The notes beneath the pieces were generated by a model, which was not told the DNA's origin, ran no database searches, and saw only the letters and a program-made list of their open reading frames with translations. Positions 52,989 through 62,361 of a stretch of 62,361 bases of DNA are shown one piece after another. The stretch is from Clostridiales bacterium (GTDB lineage: Bacteria; Bacillota; Clostridia; Lachnospirales; WQUN01), in contig JAISWZ010000014.1 of assembly GCA_031270945.1 (NCBI GenBank), positions 1-62,361 of the forward strand, written 5' to 3'. How positions within the stretch are numbered: position 1 is the stretch's first letter; every line of letters starts with the position of its first letter. Both the position numbers and the translations under genes were made by a program.

Positions 52989-53132
52989 AAGTGCGGCAGC
53001 GATTGCCTTTAAAAGATGCCCTCAGCGCCAGAAGAGCGTGATTTAGGTTTGGGTTCTGTCTTGCATTTCAGCAATATCTCGATGACTCATTGGTAGATCA
53101 GATGGCAAGCGCAACACAAAGGAGTTCAAAAC

Positions 53133-53813
53133 TTGAAAGAATCGAAAGCGTTTTTGCAGAAACTTGATCAGGGCAAGCTTCATGACTTCATATTGAGTTC
53201 CCTCCAAGAAAACGAACAATTTGAAGTTGCCTATAGGCTAGCTTTCAAAGAGCCTACTGACGAGGATCTGCGCAACCTCACCAGCAAAATTGACAAATCG
53301 CTCAATGCATTCACAGACGCAAGGCCACGCGCGATTGACTTTCCAGAGGTAACTGAATATATGACTCGCGCACACCAGGGGCACATAAAGTTCGCTTTTG
53401 ACGCGGCTAAATACTTGTTCGAGCGATTGGTCGAAATGCAAGACTGCTTCACGCCTGATTGCTTCACTGAAGACAAACACCTGAATGACTGCGATGCCGA
53501 AGGATATTTGCGTTGCCGCTTTCGGGATTTTATCACCATAGCAAAGCTTGCGATTGCCCGTGAAGACAGGGCATACGTATTTGGTGGTTGCCTAGAACTG
53601 CATCGCCTCGATTTCCAGCGCCTAGCCTATTTCAAAACAGAATTCCTTAAAATCAGCGCCAGGCTTATGGCGCATGAGAACCACCTCAACAAGAGGGCCG
53701 AACTTTCCTTTTTCGAAGACGCGAACCATGGAGACAGATTCAACGAACTTCTCTTCGAAATAACTGTACAGCTCTACTGGTTTGGTCCGGAATCAGATCT
53801 TCCTATGTTCTAA
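53133..53813 (+). CDS. Tandem paralogue 1 of 4, unknown function
   Basis: 226 residues starting from TTG (AAAGGAG 8-9 nt upstream): KESKAFLQKLDQGKLHDFIL. Shared family features: LxxLDQxKLHxFIL at the N-terminus, PTDEDL, YMTRAxQGxIKFAFDAAKxL FE, DCF, EDxAYVFxGCLELxxLDF and a C-terminal ENHLNxRxxLSFFEDxxHGD RFN. Mostly helical and acidic, no signal peptide or membrane segment. Resembles the helical regions that follow SWIM zinc fingers in some bacterial proteins; that is a weak impression only. First gene after the promoter at 52853. Confidence 0.78.
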   Translation: MKESKAFLQKLDQGKLHDFILSSLQENEQFEVAYRLAFKEPTDEDLRNLTSKIDKSLNAFTDARPRAIDFPEVTEYMTRAHQGHIKFAFDAAKYLFERLVEMQDCFTPDCFTEDKHLNDCDAEGYLRCRFRDFITIAKLAIAREDRAYVFGGCLELHRLDFQRLAYFKTEFLKISARLMAHENHLNKRAELSFFEDANHGDRFNELLFEITVQLYWFGPESDLPMF

Positions 53814-53922
53814 AGCGGCGTATTCACCGAGATTTAGCAGCAACTGACCAAGAAAGGCAAACACGGCACAAAGGAAATCAGATACAACACAAAAGAGAGC
53901 ACAACACAAAGGAGAATTAACA

Positions 53923-54606
53923 TTGAAAGAATCAAAAGCGTTTTTGCAGAATCTCGATCAGGACAAGCTTCACGACTTAATACTGAATTGCCTCCAAAAA
54001 AACGAGCATTTTGAAGTTGCCTTCAAGCTGGCTTTCACCGCGCCTACTGACGAGGATCTGAGCAGCCTCACCTACAGAATCGACAAATCACTGGAGGCAT
54101 TCACAGACATCGGGGTGCGCAAGATCGACTTTCCCGAGGTCAATGAATACATGACTCGCGCTCGCCAGGGCTACATAAAGTTCGCTTTTGACGCCGCCAA
54201 GCACCTGTTCGAGCAATTGGTCGACATGAACGACTGCTTCACGTATGATTGCTTCACTGAAGACCACAGCATGAATGACTGCGATGTTGAGAGATATTTG
54301 CACTGCCGCCTCTGGGATTTTGTCACCATAGCGGAACTTGCGACCGACCGCGAAGACAGGGCGCATGTATTTGAAGGTTGCTTAGACCTGTATTTCCTCG
54401 ATTTCTCCCGCCGCCTGGCCTATTTCGAAAGAGAGTTCCTTGACATCAGCGCCTGGCTTCTGGCGAACGAGAACCACCTCAACAACAGGTCCGATCTTTC
54501 CTTTTTCGAAGACATGGATCACGGAGACAGGTTCAATCAGGCTCTCGTCGAAACGACAATAAGGCTGTACGGGTACGATGAGGGGTTAAAGCTTGCTGTG
54601 TGCTAA
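53923..54606 (+). CDS. Tandem paralogue 2 of 4, unknown function
   Basis: 227 residues from TTG with AAAGGAG nine nt upstream: KESKAFLQNLDQDKLHDLIL. Closest to paralogue 1, including the FTxDCFTED…MNDCD loop that paralogues 3 and 4 lack. Ends ENHLNNRSDLSFFEDMDHGD RFN…VC. 109 bp after paralogue 1. Confidence 0.78.
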   Translation: MKESKAFLQNLDQDKLHDLILNCLQKNEHFEVAFKLAFTAPTDEDLSSLTYRIDKSLEAFTDIGVRKIDFPEVNEYMTRARQGYIKFAFDAAKHLFEQLVDMNDCFTYDCFTEDHSMNDCDVERYLHCRLWDFVTIAELATDREDRAHVFEGCLDLYFLDFSRRLAYFEREFLDISAWLLANENHLNNRSDLSFFEDMDHGDRFNQALVETTIRLYGYDEGLKLAVC

Positions 54607-54721
54607 TTAGAGGCATAGGCTTTCGCAGCCTGCCTGGCGGGGCGAAGTCGTGAGATTTCGCCCCGGTTCCCCCACAATCCGAGCCGCGAAAGGAAACATC
54701 TTTTTAAAAGGAGAGCAAAGC

Positions 54722-55381
54722 TTGAAAAAGACGAAGGAATTCTTGCAGAAACTCGACCAGGACAAGCTTTACAGCTTTATATTGACAAGCCTTCGGTGCA
54801 ACGAGCAGTTCTTAATCGACTTCAACCTAGAATTCGATGAGCCTACTGACGAGGATTATGTCAGGTTGCGCGAAAGCATCGACAGATCGCTTTATAGAGC
54901 CACAAGCGCAAAGGCATACATGATAAGCGTTGATACTGAAGAATACATGGAACGCGCAAAGCATGGCTACATACAGTTCGCTTTTGACATCGCCAAGCAC
55001 TTGTTCGAGCAAGTGGTTGATATGCATGATTGCTTCATGCCTATCTGTGAAGTGGACGACTTTCTGGGATCATGCTTCGCCGATGTCCAAAAAATCGCAG
55101 ATCTAGCTGTTGACCTTGAAGACAAGGCATATGTATTTAGCGGGTGTTTAGAGCTGTCAGACCTCGATTTCTCCGACTGCCAGGATGATTACGAAGAACC
55201 GCTTGTGGACATCAGTGCCACGCTTTTAGCGAAAGAGAACCACCGCACAAACAAGTCCGATCTTTCCTTTTTCAAAGATGAGACCCACGGAGACATGTTT
55301 AATCAGGCTCTGCTTCAAACGACAATAGAGCTATACGGGGAAGAGGCCGGAGCTAGGCTTCCGTTGCAGAAAAACCATTAA
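54722..55381 (+). CDS. Tandem paralogue 3 of 4, unknown function
   Basis: 219 residues from TTG 54722 (AAAGGAG upstream): KKTKEFLQKLDQDKLYSFIL. The most diverged copy: FNLEFDEPTDEDYVRLRESI and a shorter central loop (DCFMPICEVDDFLGSCF). Keeps EDKAYVFSGCLELSDLDFSD and ENHRTNKSDLSFFKDETHGD. An upstream ATG at 54650 is in frame but has no ribosome-binding site. Confidence 0.78.
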   Translation: MKKTKEFLQKLDQDKLYSFILTSLRCNEQFLIDFNLEFDEPTDEDYVRLRESIDRSLYRATSAKAYMISVDTEEYMERAKHGYIQFAFDIAKHLFEQVVDMHDCFMPICEVDDFLGSCFADVQKIADLAVDLEDKAYVFSGCLELSDLDFSDCQDDYEEPLVDISATLLAKENHRTNKSDLSFFKDETHGDMFNQALLQTTIELYGEEAGARLPLQKNH

Positions 55382-55583
55382 AACGGCTAAATCTCAGGAT
55401 TCCTCTTTGATAGATTTAGCAGAAGGCTTTATCATTAGGATCTATGCTTGAATGATGTCCTGGTTTGCGTAAATGATAGGATTTTCGCTGTGTTAAATGC
55501 CAAACATTTTAGCTACAGCAAAGCAATCAATTTCGTGCAAAAAACCAAGAACGCCAAACCTTTTACCCAAAGGAGACCAAATC

Positions 55584-56225
55584 TTGAAAGAACTTTTGAA
55601 GACAATCGATCAGGAGAAGCTTCACGCCTTTATATTGAATTACCTTCAGCAAGACGAACAGTTTGAAGTCGCCTTCAAGCTGGCTTTTGCCAAGCCTACC
55701 GAAGGGGATCTGAGTAGCATCCTCTCCAGGATCGATGACTCGCTTGAAAAATCTACAGACATGAGGGCGTACATCATAGACATTCCCGAGGACAATGAAT
55801 ATCTGACTCGCGCAAAGCAAGGCCACATACGGTTCGCTTTTGACGCCGCCAGGTATTTGTTTGAGCGATTGGTTAAAATGCATGACTGCTTCTCGCACGA
55901 CTGCGATGTGGACGAATATCTGGACTATCGACTCAGTGATTTTGATGCCATAGCAAAGCTTGCAACTGACCGTGAAGACAAGGCCTATATATTCAACGGC
56001 TGCTTAGAGCTGTCTGACCTCGATTTCTCTGAATGCCTGGATAACTACGAAAAGCAATTTGTGGACATCAGTGCCACGCTTCTAGCGAAAGAGAACCACC
56101 TCCGCAACAAGGCTGATCTTTCATTTTTCGAAGACACGACCCACGGAGACATGTTTAATGAGAATCTCCTTGAAAAGACAATAACGATGTACGGCAAGGA
56201 AGCTGGAGCAAAGCTTGCATTATAG
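55584..56225 (+). CDS. Tandem paralogue 4 of 4, unknown function
   Basis: 213 residues from TTG 55584 (AAAGGAG upstream): KELLKTIDQEKLHAFILNYL. Central loop DCFSHDCDVDEYLDYRLSDF like paralogue 3, N-terminal half like paralogues 1-2, suggesting recombination between copies. Ends ENHLRNKADLSFFEDTTHGD MFN. A GC-rich hairpin follows at 56248-56275. Confidence 0.78.
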   Translation: MKELLKTIDQEKLHAFILNYLQQDEQFEVAFKLAFAKPTEGDLSSILSRIDDSLEKSTDMRAYIIDIPEDNEYLTRAKQGHIRFAFDAARYLFERLVKMHDCFSHDCDVDEYLDYRLSDFDAIAKLATDREDKAYIFNGCLELSDLDFSECLDNYEKQFVDISATLLAKENHLRNKADLSFFEDTTHGDMFNENLLEKTITMYGKEAGAKLAL

Positions 56226-57133
56226 AAAAATTAATGAACGGCAGGCCCCCCCGAACCTTATTCGAGGTTCGGGGGTCCTATCAATGTAATTCGAACATAT
56301 TTAAATGTTCACAAACTTCTCACATTTATCCGCTTGGCAATGAAACGCTGATAAGGTATAATAAGATTTATATCCCCTGAAAGGCCAGGTGCCTATAGTT
56401 CCTGCAAGCAAGCCTTTCATGCCCCATGAGGATATTGTGTCATCGGTTCTGTCTAACCTGCATCGTCTGTCCATTGGCTTTTCCACATCGAGCGCTAGAG
56501 CCTTTCACGCACAGCCCCATTTGGTGTACTGCTCCAAATGAGAGCGTCTGCCCACTGGCAAGAATTGTGCCGGTTTCTTAACGCAATTTGTGGATATGCA
56601 CTCATTTGTTCTAAAGGGGGAATGATTTCAAGAGCTCGCATTTTTCTGAATTCGCCTTGTGAAAAAGGGCGCAAAGCTGGATTATTTTCAAATAATCAGA
56701 ACTGCCTGCCAAGCTAAGGATGATCTATAGCAACGCGCTGGCCCTCCCTTACTCGCAAACGAGGCTCCGCTTGAAGTTTTGTCATATTCTCTCGGCGAAA
56801 TTAATGCATTATGGGGGATGCGCAGCATTTCCCCTCAGTTCCTTTGGGATCATGCCGTTGCTAAGGAGCAATGATAAAGAATAACATTTAAATTTGTCTT
56901 TATTATTTAATATGTTTGCGTGTAAATTAGATAATAAACGGCAAATCTCTTTGATTTAGACTGAAATTTAAAAAGAATAAAAGTTAGGTTATAAGTATTA
57001 AATCAAGATATGATATTCGCCTAAGCATTTTAAATTTTAAGAATAACTTCTAAAGAACACGCATATTCACGAAGCTAAAGCACCGTTAAATTTTTGATTT
57101 AGCATTAAGAACAACAAATACAAGGAGGTACGT
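56226..57133. other. 0.9-kb gene-free interval before the SLH gene
   Basis: Contains the hairpin at 56248-56275, a GAACATATTTAAATGTTC palindrome (about 56294-56311), and an AT-rich stretch (56870-57060) that should hold the promoter of the downstream gene, though no well-spaced pair of boxes stands out. TTTGTGGATATGCACTC (about 56588) is a degenerate end of the palindromic family. Confidence 0.55.
56248..56275 (+). terminator. Hairpin after the paralogue cluster
   Basis: CCCCCGAACCT, loop TATTCG, AGGTTCGGGGG: 11-bp perfect stem 22 nt after the last stop, followed by TCCTATC rather than a T-run. Probable 3' end, possibly not a classic terminator. Confidence 0.6.
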
Positions 57134-60100
57134 ATGAAAAAAAGATCGCTTATGATTTTGATCATCGCTCTGGGATTAGTGGTTACAGCCACACTTCCGC
57201 AAACATGGGCTGCCGGAATGTACAACGACGTTTCGGAGTCGCACTGGGCAAATAAAGCGATATCGGCTTGGAGCACAGAAGAGTCAGCTATCCTGCTTGG
57301 ATACGGGAACGGAAATTTCGGGCCAGAAGATAGTGTTAGCGAGGGTGACCTAAATCGAATTCTAGGGCGTTTGCTGGGGTATGACGCTGAAGAACAGGAA
57401 AGCGGCAAGGCCCTGACGCGCGAAGAAGCAATCTCTATCATTGCAAAGGCTTTCATGTACGAGCCTGTCGAAAGCCCTAAAATGCCATTTGCAGATGATG
57501 CCGCATTCTCGACATCACTAAAGTCCTATGTATATGCGCTTAAAGATGCCGGGTATATTGTAGGCAGGGGAGAAAACAAATTTGCGCCTAAGGCAAGCTT
57601 TACAAGAGCCGAAGCCGTGGCAGTGGTTTATGCAATGGTGTCGACTGTTGTAGATAAGAACATAAAAGACGAAAACTGCAAGCAAAGCATAATTTTGAGA
57701 AAAAGCGGCATTACGGTTACTCAAAGCGAAACAGACAAGGATTTTGTGATTGGACAAGGCGCTACAGACGGCGAGATTGTTTTAGATAACGTTACAATAA
57801 AAGGCCGTCTGTTGGTTCTAGGCGGAAGCAAGGTCGTAATTAAAAATAGTAAGATAACAAATTTAGAAGTCTCTAAGACTGATGGCAACACAACTTTAAC
57901 TTCAGATGATAAATCAACTATTGGATTAGTTATAGTTAATGCTGCAACAACTGGAGTCGTTACGCTGGATATGCCTAAAGCGGATGTTGACAATAGAAGC
58001 ACAAAATCAACTGTGTACGACACAAAGGGGCTGGCTTTGGCTAAGCCAGGGACGAAGGCAAAAATAAGCCCTGTTAGCAAACCCTCTACAATCTATACTT
58101 CAAATATTTTGGTGCCGACCATTGCACCAGGAGGTGGCAATAACGTAGTACCGACCATTGTTCCAGAGGATGAAGACCCTGCATTGCCGACCATTATACC
58201 TACGATTATACCTACTGTTGCGCCTACCGTTGTGCCTACTGTTGCGCCTGAAGGCAAATACTATTTGGAGGTTTCTGCTGAGAATGGCATAATAAAAACT
58301 GGTCAAAGCGGGTTTTATTCACCTGGCGAAGAAATAGAACTGGAGGCAGAAGAAACCAACGGGGAGTATATCTTCTGCTTTTGGAAAGATTCAAGCGGCA
58401 ACCTTGAAGATAACTTTGCTGATTTAACATTTCAAATGCCCGCGAGCAATGCTGAAGTTACTGCTATATTCGCTAGTGAGATGGAAGATAGCGATTTAGA
58501 TGAGTTAAGCGACTACATCGAATTGTTTATTGGAACCGATCCCATGAATGCGGATACTGATGGTGATGGCTTAAGTGATCAAGTCGAGCCTGGAATAAAT
58601 CTTAATCCTCTGTCCAAAGATAGTGATAATAATGGAATTGAGGATGGTAACGAGGACTATGACGGTGACGGTCTGACTAACTTGGAAGAGTTTGAATATG
58701 GCACTTCTCCAATTGTGTCGGATTCTGATTTAGACGATTTGTCAGATGGAGATGAAATTAAGAAGTATGGCACGGATCCACTCAACATTGACACAGACGA
58801 TGACGGGCTTGAGGACGGTGAAGAGGTATTGCTTGGGCTTGATCCCAAGAATAAGTCTTCGGACGGAGTTGTACCTGACGGTGAGAGGACCTTTCAGCAA
58901 ACTTTGAACGCTTCAAATTATGATGAAGGCGTACTTGATGGCGCGATTTACGGACCTGAAATTAGCGGAATTATGGGTGGATTGTTTACTAAGCACTCTT
59001 ACTTCAAATTTGCAGGCAATACTCCGTTTGACTTTAATACAGCTGTTTTAGATATAGGAGAACTTGTAACTGACTATATTTTTGAACTGCATCTGAAATA
59101 TGACTTAACAGAATTAAAGAAAATCAAAGGTGAAAACTACTTAAAAGAACTTTTAATATGTAAAATTACAGGAGAAAACGGGATACTTCCATATGACACA
59201 AAGCTTGAGGGAACTAAATTAGAAGCCAAAGTAAAAGGCGGCGGAGTTTATGTCGTAATAAATTCGAGGGAGTTTTTAAGCAATCTCGGTATTCAAGTTA
59301 TTCCTGATGGTTTTCATTCTGGATCGTCAGGGAATTATTCTAGTTTATCAAACTCACTTCATATCGAAGCAGAAGAGTCACTTTCAAGTTTGGCAAGCAA
59401 TGACTTGTTGCAATATATGAATGAAACGGTCAATAATTCGACGTCAAGCGCCCTGGAGATTGAGAGCAATGATCATGGGCGATTAGATGAAACAATCACT
59501 ACAGACTCACAAAGCGCACTTATTGTACAAGAAAATAATGTGATCCTACCTGGAGAAGAATTATCTGTATTACATATCAATGATGCGTCTACAATTGGAG
59601 CCCAAGTCGATTTAAGGGCTGAAGTTGAGACAGATGTAGTATTCTTTATTGACGCGTACGCTGAACTTGATAGTGCCAAAGGAAGATTAAACAATATAGA
59701 ACGCAATGTTGCAGATATATTACAAAAAATGTCAAATTCTAATTTGCAGAATACAAATTACGCAATAGTATTGTATGATTTTGGAAAAAATTCAGGGAGT
59801 GAAAGTGGAACTTGGATTATAAAAAACAGTGAGTCTAACTGGTTCAACCAATCAGAACAAGCAAATTTGGTAAAGACATTGCATGACAGTTTTTCTGATG
59901 TTTTAGTAGATAAAGGTATTTCAAAAATGATGCAACCAAGCACTAAACTGTTTAATGTTATAAACAATTTAGATTTTCGGCCAAATTCCAATAAATTTGT
60001 GGTTGCTATATCTGCTAATCGCAATTACACTGAACCTGGGCCTAACCAACACATTAATCGTTGGATGGAAGAACTTGTATTGTCAGTAAACGACAAACAA

Positions 60101-61855
60101 GATGCTAAGGATTATATGGTAGACATTGTTTTTCCGTCAGATGCAGCTTTATCAGGAAACATGATAAGTGAACAAAAAAAAATATATGAGTATTGGAATA
60201 AAGATTATTATAAAGAAATTGAGTTAAGAAATATAGATGAATTTAGCAACGAGATCTATAACGATATTATTGATAGACTTGAATATAACGCTATACTCGA
60301 TGATTTTCAAATGGTAAGGCTCAAAATTCCAGGTGATTCCTCAGTATTTACATTGGATACGGATAAAGACGGGGTTTTTGATCATGATGAACTTTCAGCA
60401 AAAAAGAAAATCAGTGTCAAAGCAATTGTTGACAAAGTGCTCCAGGCCTATGAACTTACGACTGATAGCTATAAGGGAAAGACCGAATTGGAAGTCTATA
60501 AATACAATTCAAACCCTGTGCTAAAAGACACGGATTATGATGGTATTGAGGATGGTGATATAAATGATAAAGTTAAACGCGATGATATAGCCAATGAAAT
60601 AGATGGAAATGGATTTAGTGGACTAATGCATTTTAAATCAGATGAAATTTTTGATTTTACAGTTGACTATAGACTTTTCTTTAACGACAATACGAAATAC
60701 AACAGAAACTTGAGTGTTTTAGGATCAGTGTACTCAACACTGGCATATGATATCAATTTGACACTTAATAATGGAACAAACAAAGAAGGAAATGGGGAGG
60801 ATATTTTTAAAGCCTATGGATTAAACGATGTTGAGAAAATCAACATTGATGAAAATGAAAAAAACGGTGACGATTTATCAAGATTGATAATTGGTCATCG
60901 CAACGTAGATTACAATAATGAAAAAAAGGAAATTATTGTCATCGCTATACAAGGTACAGACGGATCATTACAGCAATGGTCTAGCAATTTTGACGTTGGG
61001 GCTAATGTTGATGTTTATCCTGATAAGATGAATCCGGATTGGAAAAACAAGAACAATCACAAAGGGTTCGATGTAGCATCTAACCGCTTACTGGAATTGA
61101 TTTCAAAGTATGAAGAAGAATACAAAATAGATAAGGACGGGAGAGTATATTATATTGTAGGGCATTCTAGAGGCGGTGCCATAGCTAACATTATTGGAGC
61201 AGCATTTGAAAATGAATTGGGGTGTAAAACATTCGTTTACACATTTGCTGCGCCTAATACTACAACTAGTACTAATATTGCCTCGTACAAGACAATATTT
61301 AATATTGTAAACGAAGACGATTTCGTAATAAAAGTACCTTTTACGGAATGGGGATTTGGAAAATATGGAACAAATAAGCCAGAAATCGTCTCCCAAAGTT
61401 TTTATGTGAACTTGCACGAAGTATTTCCAATATCCTACTATTACTTCAATTGGATTTACGTTAATGATGCTGTAAGAGAATTGAAACAAATATCAATAAA
61501 CAGAGAGGAATTATATGCTGGGCTTGATGATTCAGCAAATTATGAGGATGATTACTCTGTAAAATATGATGATAAAAAAGAGATTACAATATATACTAAA
61601 CAATATATAGCAAGTAATCATAAACAACGGCTATACCAATCACCTGCATATGTAATGCAATGCTTAGCTCAGATAATTTCTCAAGAAAAAATTTTAGGAA
61701 AAGCTGAGGAATTCATCATCGATTATAAAAATGTTGCAAAAAATTATAAATCAGTATTACTTAAAGTTCTAGGTGCTAGCGTGTACTTAAAAGACCCTCA
61801 TTTACAACAAACATACTATTTGTTATCAAGTAATCTAGCTGATCCAAAAAGATGA
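57134..61855 (+). CDS. Giant SLH-domain surface protein with calcium-binding repeats and lipase-like C-terminus
   Basis: 1573 residues. Signal peptide MKKRSLMILIIALGLVVTAT…AA. SLH repeats at about 30-175 (YNDVSESHWANKAISAW, NFGPEDSVSEGDLNRILGRL, FAPKASFTRAEAVAVVYAMV) bind pyruvylated cell-wall polymer. A Pro-Thr linker (IIPTVAPTVVPTVAPEGK, about 345-373) is followed by an InlB-B-repeat-like segment, thrombospondin-3-type calcium repeats (about 450-575: DTDGDGLSD, DTDDDGLEDGEE; again near 1075 and 1133), a possible degenerate VWA (VVFFIDAYAELDSA, about 835) and a class-3 lipase-like domain (about 1250-1460) with GHSRGGA (Ser 1345), NEDDFV (Asp about 1394) and a His near 1427. Wall-anchored; substrate unknown. 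AAGGAGGT precedes the ATG. The C-terminal half is much more AT-rich than the N-terminal part. Confidence 0.88.
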   Translation: MKKRSLMILIIALGLVVTATLPQTWAAGMYNDVSESHWANKAISAWSTEESAILLGYGNGNFGPEDSVSEGDLNRILGRLLGYDAEEQESGKALTREEAISIIAKAFMYEPVESPKMPFADDAAFSTSLKSYVYALKDAGYIVGRGENKFAPKASFTRAEAVAVVYAMVSTVVDKNIKDENCKQSIILRKSGITVTQSETDKDFVIGQGATDGEIVLDNVTIKGRLLVLGGSKVVIKNSKITNLEVSKTDGNTTLTSDDKSTIGLVIVNAATTGVVTLDMPKADVDNRSTKSTVYDTKGLALAKPGTKAKISPVSKPSTIYTSNILVPTIAPGGGNNVVPTIVPEDEDPALPTIIPTIIPTVAPTVVPTVAPEGKYYLEVSAENGIIKTGQSGFYSPGEEIELEAEETNGEYIFCFWKDSSGNLEDNFADLTFQMPASNAEVTAIFASEMEDSDLDELSDYIELFIGTDPMNADTDGDGLSDQVEPGINLNPLSKDSDNNGIEDGNEDYDGDGLTNLEEFEYGTSPIVSDSDLDDLSDGDEIKKYGTDPLNIDTDDDGLEDGEEVLLGLDPKNKSSDGVVPDGERTFQQTLNASNYDEGVLDGAIYGPEISGIMGGLFTKHSYFKFAGNTPFDFNTAVLDIGELVTDYIFELHLKYDLTELKKIKGENYLKELLICKITGENGILPYDTKLEGTKLEAKVKGGGVYVVINSREFLSNLGIQVIPDGFHSGSSGNYSSLSNSLHIEAEESLSSLASNDLLQYMNETVNNSTSSALEIESNDHGRLDETITTDSQSALIVQENNVILPGEELSVLHINDASTIGAQVDLRAEVETDVVFFIDAYAELDSAKGRLNNIERNVADILQKMSNSNLQNTNYAIVLYDFGKNSGSESGTWIIKNSESNWFNQSEQANLVKTLHDSFSDVLVDKGISKMMQPSTKLFNVINNLDFRPNSNKFVVAISANRNYTEPGPNQHINRWMEELVLSVNDKQDAKDYMVDIVFPSDAALSGNMISEQKKIYEYWNKDYYKEIELRNIDEFSNEIYNDIIDRLEYNAILDDFQMVRLKIPGDSSVFTLDTDKDGVFDHDELSAKKKISVKAIVDKVLQAYELTTDSYKGKTELEVYKYNSNPVLKDTDYDGIEDGDINDKVKRDDIANEIDGNGFSGLMHFKSDEIFDFTVDYRLFFNDNTKYNRNLSVLGSVYSTLAYDINLTLNNGTNKEGNGEDIFKAYGLNDVEKINIDENEKNGDDLSRLIIGHRNVDYNNEKKEIIVIAIQGTDGSLQQWSSNFDVGANVDVYPDKMNPDWKNKNNHKGFDVASNRLLELISKYEEEYKIDKDGRVYYIVGHSRGGAIANIIGAAFENELGCKTFVYTFAAPNTTTSTNIASYKTIFNIVNEDDFVIKVPFTEWGFGKYGTNKPEIVSQSFYVNLHEVFPISYYYFNWIYVNDAVRELKQISINREELYAGLDDSANYEDDYSVKYDDKKEITIYTKQYIASNHKQRLYQSPAYVMQCLAQIISQEKILGKAEEFIIDYKNVAKNYKSVLLKVLGASVYLKDPHLQQTYYLLSSNLADPKR

Positions 61856-62361
61856 AAAGTTCATAACATCAAAATGTCCGTATATCCTTGCTATTTGATG
61901 AAGGGATTCTCGCTAAATCTTCACGTATATATATTCGACTGATTTATTTAGTTTCTTCCCTATATGATAATCGCGACATAACCACTCGCTTCATTCTGTT
62001 TATCTATAATCATGATTCTGCCGTAACAACCACCGGACAAAAATTCGTAAATGGCGTAAACACAAGATTTGTCCGCCGCATCAGCCTTTAGTCAAAGCCT
62101 TGATTTTAGGGCCTTGATGGAGTTCTTATGGCAGAATCATACATTTTATCCTCAATCAACCATTTGAATTCATACCCTTTTATAATTGTTCACTTTACAT
62201 TGCTTATAACGTTAAAAATAAATCTCAATCTTTTTCATATATAGTAAGGCGGCTAAAAGTAATAACTTGTGCAATCGCAGAGTATAAAATTGCCAAATTA
62301 CGGCAAATCGTAATTTAGCAAGCGTTTATATCAGAGATGTATTTTATAGGAAAATAAGTAA
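61856..62361. other. AT-rich gene-free right end with an inverted MITE-like copy
   Basis: No gene is visible. The segment 61890-62010 resembles, in reverse, the region next to the element inside the long array units (GCGATTATCATATAG, TCGAATATATATACG on the minus strand). The intact element copy follows at 62014-62138. Confidence 0.55.
62014..62138 (-). mobile_element. MITE-like element, remote inverted copy with perfect terminal repeats
   Basis: ATGATTCTGCC (62012-62022) and GGCAGAATCAT (62130-62140) are an exact 11-bp inverted repeat. Inside, on the minus strand, AAGAACTCCATCAAGGCCCT, ACTAAAGGCTGATG and GGCGGACAAA…TTTGTCCGGTGGTTGTTACG match the array copies. Opposite orientation to those in the 30-36 kb array. 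Confidence 0.75.

Noticed and set aside
1-62361. tRNA, rRNA or intact insertion sequence
   Set aside because: Reading both strands for T-arm GGTTCGAATCC-like sequence, rRNA cores and transposase motifs gave nothing convincing; a dedicated scan could still find a divergent one.

Overview
The window looks like a chromosomal segment of an anaerobic, surface-layer-bearing Bacillota (Clostridia-type) bacterium. The evidence is strong AGGAGG ribosome-binding sites, frequent TTG/GTG starts, S-layer-homology and copper-amine-oxidase-type 'stalk' domains on secreted proteins, oligoendopeptidase F, a YitT-family protein, an MsmX/UgpC-type ATPase, PadR/DUF2812 and YaiI/YqxD genes. A secreted glucuronoyl-esterase-like protein points to use of plant polysaccharide. 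I cannot name the species. No rRNA, tRNA, CRISPR array or intact insertion sequence was found.

Layout. 0-11.5 kb is housekeeping: an FMN reductase (cut by the window edge), a HIT protein and PepF on the minus strand. Then on the plus strand come glycogen synthase, a YkvI-like membrane protein, a DUF5711 protein, CvpA, and an overlapping GT2/GT-C glycosyltransferase pair. 11.8-17.5 kb is one giant secreted CE15-like protein with seven repeat modules. 17.5-29.8 kb holds scattered genes (WecG/TagA glycosyltransferase, YitT, UgpC ATPase, RlmI-like methyltransferase, zinc-ribbon membrane protein, stalk-domain protein, AAA ATPase) separated by long gaps full of dispersed palindromic elements ending in GCATATCCCAAAAT.

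29.8-36.4 kb is the most unusual stretch. It is a gene-free, AT-rich tandem array of about 19 units. Unit spacing alternates between about 316 and 400 bp, which gives a higher-order period near 715 bp. The long units carry a 125-bp MITE-like element flanked by a 7-bp direct repeat, and a remote inverted copy lies at 62.0 kb.

36.5-45.5 kb (all minus strand) holds PadR-DUF2812, a zinc-ribbon membrane protein, and an HTH / protein kinase / VWA / PP2C cluster that resembles a TerY-P phosphorylation triad. 46.4-48.9 kb holds four tandem cassettes for 39-42-residue secreted micropeptides. Each sits behind a similar folded leader with the Shine-Dalgarno sequence in a hairpin loop. A membrane protein with a peptidoglycan-binding-like domain lies just upstream. 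50.4-56.2 kb holds a YaiI protein, an unknown acidic protein, a decayed copy of that gene with its promoter, and four tandem paralogues that all keep TTG starts. 57.1-61.9 kb is a giant SLH / calcium-repeat / lipase-like surface protein.

How the parts relate. The big secreted proteins share cell-surface themes (SLH, stalk domains, Ig-like repeats). The kinase-phosphatase-VWA cluster looks like a signalling or stress/defence module. The micropeptide cassettes look like a secreted signal, bacteriocin or small-toxin family. Repeats have shaped this genome: palindromes sit between operon genes and provide the C-terminus of one protein, and tandem duplication produced peptides, paralogues and the large array.
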